Assembly: GCF_024494575.1 (NCBI RefSeq)
Contig: NZ_JANHDO010000001.1
Span: 248,001 to 312,000 of the forward strand
DNA length: 64,000 nucleotides
Direction: 5' to 3'
From: Halorubrum salinum
Lineage (GTDB): Archaea; Halobacteriota; Halobacteria; Halobacteriales; Haloferacaceae
The notes under the pieces are model-generated. The model did not search any database. It saw only the letters and a list, made by a program, of their open reading frames with translations, and was not told the origin of the DNA. Below, in pieces: positions 60,042 to 64,000 of this stretch. The position numbers were made by a program, and so were the translations under genes. Position 1 is the first letter of the stretch. Each line of letters starts with the position of its first letter.

Positions 60042-62744
60042 ATGAAGTTGCACAACAGAGACGTTCGCACGGACGTCCGGGAGCTCGGTGCACTCGTGGG
60101 AGACGTGCTCGCCGCGCAGGCCTCGACGGAGGCGTACGAGACGGTGGAAGCGCTACGCAACGCCGCGATCGACTACCGCCGCGGCGACGCGCCGGACCGC
60201 GACCGTCTCCACGAGCGGGTGGACGACCTCTCCGAAGTCCGCGAGGGCATCGTCGCTCGGGCGTTCACGACCTACTTCGAACTGATCAACCTCGCCGAAG
60301 AGCGCGAGCGGGTGCGCGCCATCCGGAACGCCGACGACGAGGGGGCCCTGCACGACTCCTTCGAAGCCACGATCGCCGAGTTCGCGGCGCAAGACGTCGA
60401 GCCGGCAGAGCTCGAAGACCTCCTCGCCGACGTGCTCATCGAGCCGACGTTCACGGCGCATCCGACCGAGGCGCGCCGGTCCACGGTCAAATCGAAGCTT
60501 CGTTCGATCGCGAACCACCTCGGGGAGCTCGACGAGCGGAACCTCACCGAGCGCGAGCGGAACGCGATCTGGCGCGACGTCACCGCCGAGGTGACGAGCC
60601 TCTGGGGCACCCGGCAGGTGCGGCAACGGCCACCGGAGCCGGAAGACGAGGCCCGGAACGTCCAGTGGTATCTGGAAAACACGCTCTTCGACGTCGTGGG
60701 CGACGCATACGAGGAGTTCGAGGAAACGATATCACAGGAGTACGACGACGTGGACTGTCCCAAGCTCTTCGAGTTCCGCTCGTGGGCGGGCTCCGACCGG
60801 GACGGAAACCCCTTCGTCACGCCCGAGGTGACGGACGAGACGCTCGCACGCCAACGCGAGGTCGCCGTCGAGAAGTACCGCGACCAGTGTAAGCGGCTCT
60901 CGGCCGTGTTGAGTCAGGACGGCGAGCGATACGCGGTCGATGACGCGCTCACGCGGTCGCTCGCCGACGACGCCGAACGGTTCCCGACGGTCGTCGAGGA
61001 GGCGCGAGAGCGATACCCCGACGAGCCGTACCGACAGAAGCTCCGCCTGATGCGCGAGCGGCTCGACCGTATCGACGACGTGCGTCCGGGCGGATACCCC
61101 GACAGCGACGCCTTCCTCGCCGACCTCGACGTCATCGTCGAGTCGCTCGCTGCCGACGGACAGGACGCGGTCCGCGAGTCGTTCGTCGAGCCGCTACGTC
61201 GACAGGTCGACACCTTCGGCCTCACGCTCGCGTCGCTCGACCTCCGTGACCACCGCGAGAACCACACGGAGGCCGTCGCTGAGGCGGTCGCCGCGGAGGG
61301 CGTCGACTACCGCGAGATGGACGAAGCCGACCGTCAGGCGTTCCTCACCGAGGCCATCCTACAGGAGGACGGAGTCATCGACGCCGACGATCCCGGCGAC
61401 GTCTCGGAGACGACGGAGCGGGTGATCCGACGGTTCGAAGCGCTCGCCGAGTGGCAAGACGAGTACGGCGCACAGGCGATAGACACCTACTGCATCTCGA
61501 TGACCGAAGAGCCGAGTCACGTCCTCGAAGTGCTCTTCCTGGCCGATCAGGTCGGCGTCGTCTCGCTACCGGATCACTGCGGGCTCGACGTCGTTCCCCT
61601 CTTGGAGACCGAATCGGCGCTCAACGGCGCCGAGCGCATCCTCGGGAGCCTGTTCGACAACGACGCGTACGCGGCGGCGCTCGACGCCCGCGGAGACGTA
61701 CAAGAGGTCATGCTCGGCTACTCCGATTCCAACAAGGAGAACGGCTTTCTCGCCGCGAACTGGGACCTCTACGAGAACCAGCGTCGGATCGCGCGGTTCT
61801 GCAGGGACGAAGACGTCACCCTTCGGCTGTTCCACGGCCGCGGCGGCTCCATCTCGCGCGGCGGCGGTCCGATGAACGAGGCGCTGCTCGCGCTCCCCAA
61901 CGAGACGGTCACCGGACAGGTGAAGTTCACGGAGCAGGGCGAGGCGATAGCCGAGAAGTACGCCAATCCGCGGATCGCAGAGCGCGAACTCGAACAGATG
62001 CTCGACGCGCAGATCCGTGCGCGCCACGAAGCCACCGCCGAGCCCACGGAGGACGTACCCGAGCGGTGGGTCGACGCGATGGAGATCATGGCTCCCGCCG
62101 CCCGGAAGACGTACCGGGACCTCTTGAACAGCGACGGATTCGTCTCGTATTTCGGACAGGCGACGCCGATATCGGTCGTCGAGGACCTGAACCTCGGCTC
62201 GCGGCCCGCCTCCCGCTCCGGCGAGCGCACCGTCGAGGACCTGCGCGCGATCCCGTGGGTGTTCTCGTGGACGCAAACGCGGCTCATCCTGCCCGGCTGG
62301 TACTCGCTCGCCTCCGGCATCGACGCGTACCTCGATGCGGTCGGTGAGGAGAGCGGACTCGCCACGCTCCGCGAGATGTACGAAGAGTGGCCGTTCTTCC
62401 AGACGACTCTCGACAACGCCGGGCTCGCGCTCGCCCGTACGGAGCCCGAGATCGCCGCGGAGTACGCCGACCTCGCGGACGACGACCTCCGCGAGCGGTT
62501 CTTCCCGGAACTCGTCGGCGAGTACGAGCGCGGCCGCGAACTGGTCCTCGCCATCAGCGGGCGCGACCAGCTGCTCCGCCGCGAGTGGCTCGAAGAGAGC
62601 CTCGGCCGTCGAAACCCGTACGTCGATCCGTTGAACCTGCTGCAGGTGAGCCTCCTCGGCCGCAGCGACCGCACCGATGAGGAGGAACGGACCCTTCGGC
62701 TCACCGTCAACGGTATCGCTGCCGGCATGAAAAACACCGGATAG
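60042..62744 (+). CDS. ppc: Phosphoenolpyruvate carboxylase
   Basis: This enzyme fixes bicarbonate onto phosphoenolpyruvate to make oxaloacetate, refilling the citric acid cycle. It has 900 residues, the bacterial-type size. Signatures are FTAHPTEARRST (about 145-156), SWAGSDRDGNPFVT (near 247), GYSDSNKENGFLAANW, FHGRGGSISRGGGP (catalytic GRGG loop near 608), and a C-terminal NGIAAGMKNTG. The ATG at 60042 is chosen because TTTTACC lies about 30 bp upstream; the open frame continues further upstream but overlaps the divergent Rieske promoter. It is divergent from the Rieske gene. Confidence 0.96.
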   Translation: MKLHNRDVRTDVRELGALVGDVLAAQASTEAYETVEALRNAAIDYRRGDAPDRDRLHERVDDLSEVREGIVARAFTTYFELINLAEERERVRAIRNADDEGALHDSFEATIAEFAAQDVEPAELEDLLADVLIEPTFTAHPTEARRSTVKSKLRSIANHLGELDERNLTERERNAIWRDVTAEVTSLWGTRQVRQRPPEPEDEARNVQWYLENTLFDVVGDAYEEFEETISQEYDDVDCPKLFEFRSWAGSDRDGNPFVTPEVTDETLARQREVAVEKYRDQCKRLSAVLSQDGERYAVDDALTRSLADDAERFPTVVEEARERYPDEPYRQKLRLMRERLDRIDDVRPGGYPDSDAFLADLDVIVESLAADGQDAVRESFVEPLRRQVDTFGLTLASLDLRDHRENHTEAVAEAVAAEGVDYREMDEADRQAFLTEAILQEDGVIDADDPGDVSETTERVIRRFEALAEWQDEYGAQAIDTYCISMTEEPSHVLEVLFLADQVGVVSLPDHCGLDVVPLLETESALNGAERILGSLFDNDAYAAALDARGDVQEVMLGYSDSNKENGFLAANWDLYENQRRIARFCRDEDVTLRLFHGRGGSISRGGGPMNEALLALPNETVTGQVKFTEQGEAIAEKYANPRIAERELEQMLDAQIRARHEATAEPTEDVPERWVDAMEIMAPAARKTYRDLLNSDGFVSYFGQATPISVVEDLNLGSRPASRSGERTVEDLRAIPWVFSWTQTRLILPGWYSLASGIDAYLDAVGEESGLATLREMYEEWPFFQTTLDNAGLALARTEPEIAAEYADLADDDLRERFFPELVGEYERGRELVLAISGRDQLLRREWLEESLGRRNPYVDPLNLLQVSLLGRSDRTDEEERTLRLTVNGIAAGMKNTG

Positions 62745-62804
62745 CGGGTCACCCGCACCGATCCGCTGCCCGCCGCTAGGCGATCGCCGCGCCCTAGACA
62801 GACG

Positions 62805-62823
62805 TTGAGACTGGCCGTCTCAA
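62805..62823. terminator. Small hairpin downstream of ppc, possible terminator
   Basis: TTGAGAC-TGGCC-GTCTCAA, a perfect 7-bp stem with a 5-nt loop, 60 bp after the ppc stop. A T-rich TCATTTTCT follows about 18 bp later. It could end the ppc transcript or be a regulator site. The rest of the gap 62745-62962 shows no gene. Confidence 0.35.
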
Positions 62824-62992
62824 TGCATACGGTCTTGAGATCATTTTCTCCCCAAATTCACCCAGACACATCCCGAACCGCCCGCACACTTTGAGGATTC
62901 GGGTCAACGACATATGTATCCGTTAGATATGTGAAATATCTCGTCCATGTTCTCGCGAGCCGATGTCCCGACTGGACATGGTGGAACTACTC

Positions 62993-63495
62993 ATGAGCAA
63001 CTCAGAACAGCGGATGTCGACCGAGACAGCACTAGAGCTGCTGACCAACCAGCAGCGACGACAGATCCTCCGCCGGGTGGCTGACACAACCGACGGGACG
63101 ACTGTCGATCAACTCACACAGCACCTGCGAGGGGCGGATTCATTCCACCCGGACGGTACGGTTCTGTAGAACATCGACGTATCGAGCTCCACCACGTTCA
63201 CCTGCCGAAGTTACAGGAAGCAAGCGTGATCGAGTACGACACCGGCCAGGGAACCGTTCGTCGAGCCCGAGAGTTCCAAGAGGTTCTCGATCTGCTCAAG
63301 CTATCGACGATCATCGGGAAGATATACCACCGTCTGTCTCCTAACCACCCTCGTTCGGCAGGTCGTAGAACTATTCGTTGTCCTCTCTTCCGGGGTCTCC
63401 ATTGGTGTGGACTTCTATGCTTCCGTTCTCGCTCACCGAGACGGTGGTGTCGGCGTACCGGAAGGAGACCGTTACTGATGATGGCTGTCCGTTGA
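62993..63495 (+). pseudogene. Frameshifted ArsR-like HTH protein of a haloarchaeal family
   Basis: The first part reads MSNSEQRMSTETALELLTNQ, then RRQILRRVADTTDGTTVDQL, a winged-helix N-terminus, and hits a stop at 63167-63169. In the frame starting at 63169 the domain continues: EHRRIELHHVHLPKLQEASV, then IEYDTGQGTVRRAREFQEVL, with the HxHLPKL wing that normally follows directly. So a small insertion or deletion broke one gene. After about 63325 the second frame runs into sequence opposite the HalOD1 gene and makes no sense, so the end is probably lost too. In-frame ATGs exist further upstream (62963, 62978). Confidence 0.75.
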
Positions 63496-63709
63496 GAAGT
63501 GTGTTGAGTGCATCCACATCCAGAGTCTTCTGCAGCGGTGGAAGCTCCGTCGTGGGCCGGTTAGTGGCCGCAGCCACCGCTTCGACGATCATCATAGAGG
63601 GTTGGTCCCGATCCGTCCAGTTGTCACGAACCGCCGTGGATTTCGCACCTGTGCCCTCGGCCTGGTCGGAGGGCTCCGAGTCGTCAACGCTGTTCGTGTC
63701 GTCATCCAT
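63371..63709 (-). CDS. HalOD1 output-domain protein
   Basis: This is a 112-residue cytosolic protein. An acidic N-terminus (about 1-25) precedes a HalOD1 domain: SMMIVEAVAAATNRPTTELPPLQKTLDVDAL, then SSVTVSFRYADTTVSVSENGSIEV. This domain is found at the end of haloarchaeal signalling proteins and also alone; its molecular role is not known. The gene overlaps, in antisense, the remnant of the HTH pseudogene. A strong TATA-like stretch TTATAAATAT lies on the minus strand at about 63787-63797, about 80 bp upstream, giving a leader of roughly 50 nt. Confidence 0.88.
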   Translation of the reverse strand: MDDDTNSVDDSEPSDQAEGTGAKSTAVRDNWTDRDQPSMMIVEAVAAATNRPTTELPPLQKTLDVDALNTLLNGQPSSVTVSFRYADTTVSVSENGSIEVHTNGDPGREDNE

Positions 63710-63829
63710 TAGCTATCACCGGTTGTTACGGAAGAAGCGACAGCGGGAGCAACTACCATGAGTTATGGTGACTCATATTGAACCCGGATATTTATAATCT
63801 TGTTGTGATTATCTGAGTTACTATTTATT

Positions 63830-64000
63830 TTAGGAGTCTCGATTGTTGTCGAGCTGCCAGGTGAACAGCGCTTTCAGCACTACGACAAGGCTATTCGTCT
63901 GACCCGCGCCCCAAATAGCGGTTTCATCGCGCGATTCGGGGGGATGTTCACCATTCCCGTCGACGAGCACACTCACGAGCGTCTTATCCCGATCGACCAT
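63830..64000 (-). CDS. Protein of unknown function, at or beyond the right window edge
   Basis: A leftward frame reads MVDRDKTLVSVLVDGNGEHP, then PESRDETAIWGAGQTNSLVV and VLKALFTWQLDNNRDS, and stops at TAA 63832-63830. The first visible codon is an ATG exactly at the window edge (64000), so this may be a complete 56-residue protein or the C-terminal end of a larger one. The pattern is haloarchaeal, but I do not know the family. Confidence 0.55.
   Translation of the reverse strand: MVDRDKTLVSVLVDGNGEHPPESRDETAIWGAGQTNSLVVVLKALFTWQLDNNRDS

Noticed and set aside
62993-63330. Programmed frameshifting in the HTH gene
   Set aside because: No slippery sequence or pseudoknot is seen at the junction, and the 3' end of the gene is also lost, so decay is simpler.

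Overview
This 64 kb window is very GC-rich and its proteins are strongly acidic. Many genes are leaderless, with a TATA-like box about 25-30 bp before the start codon. It encodes Tat lipoproteins, an MCM replicative helicase, RfcC, archaeal-type PheST, a PGF-CTERM surface protein and a HalOD1 protein. Together these point to a halophilic archaeon of the class Halobacteria, probably Halorubrum-like. The genus is inferred and was not tested. Most of the window is ordinary chromosome. The AT-richer, more accessory stretches are about 51.3-52.6 kb and 62.8-64 kb.

Layout. 0-5.6 kb: DMT exporter (cut by the window edge), HTH regulator, gpmI, YqcI-like protein plus isochorismatase-type hydrolase, lipA. 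5.7-11.4 kb: livHMGF-type branched-chain amino acid ABC transporter, with a convergent substrate-binding lipoprotein whose two halves are in swapped order. 11.5-18.8 kb: gamma-glutamyltransferase, MscS channel, RimI, oligoendopeptidase F, DUF2237 protein, M29 aminopeptidase. 18.8-30.7 kb: a long leftward block with pheT, pheS, an M48-like protein lacking catalytic histidines, a MinD-type ATPase, four uncharacterised haloarchaeal proteins, mcm interrupted by a 645-residue intein, and a TRAM membrane protein. 30.8-35.1 kb: Hel308-type helicase, a DUF91/zinc-ribbon protein and tyrS. 35.1-44.7 kb: DUF460 protein, panB, DUF5822, acyl-CoA dehydrogenase plus HAD protein, AlaX plus AIR-synthase-like protein, archaetidylserine decarboxylase plus rfcC. 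44.9-49.4 kb: a four-gene sugar ABC importer. 49.5-51.3 kb: small membrane proteins and tRNA-Val. 51.34-52.20 kb: a non-autonomous insertion element with 17-bp inverted ends and an 8-bp target duplication, carrying a non-transposase gene. 52.7-56.4 kb: a HAD phosphatase, class II aldolase, ribose-1,5-bisphosphate isomerase and PfkB kinase set. 56.4-64 kb: DUF5817, a PGF-CTERM protein, a Rieske protein, PEP carboxylase, a frameshifted HTH pseudogene and a HalOD1 protein.

How genes work together. The 52.7-56.4 kb cluster matches four steps of the non-carboxylating pentose bisphosphate route for nucleoside ribose in halophilic archaea. The mcm-to-minD genes are packed with overlapping stop and start codons, so they probably form one operon that joins a replication helicase to a ParA/MinD-type positioning ATPase. 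The decarboxylase beside rfcC belongs to the archaetidylethanolamine pathway used to anchor PGF-CTERM proteins, and a PGF-CTERM protein lies at 57.1 kb. The most unusual features are the swapped-lobe binding protein (10.0-11.4 kb), the cargo-carrying insertion element (51.34-52.20 kb), and the helix-turn-helix modules in the MCM intein, one of them apparently nested inside its C-terminal splicing region.
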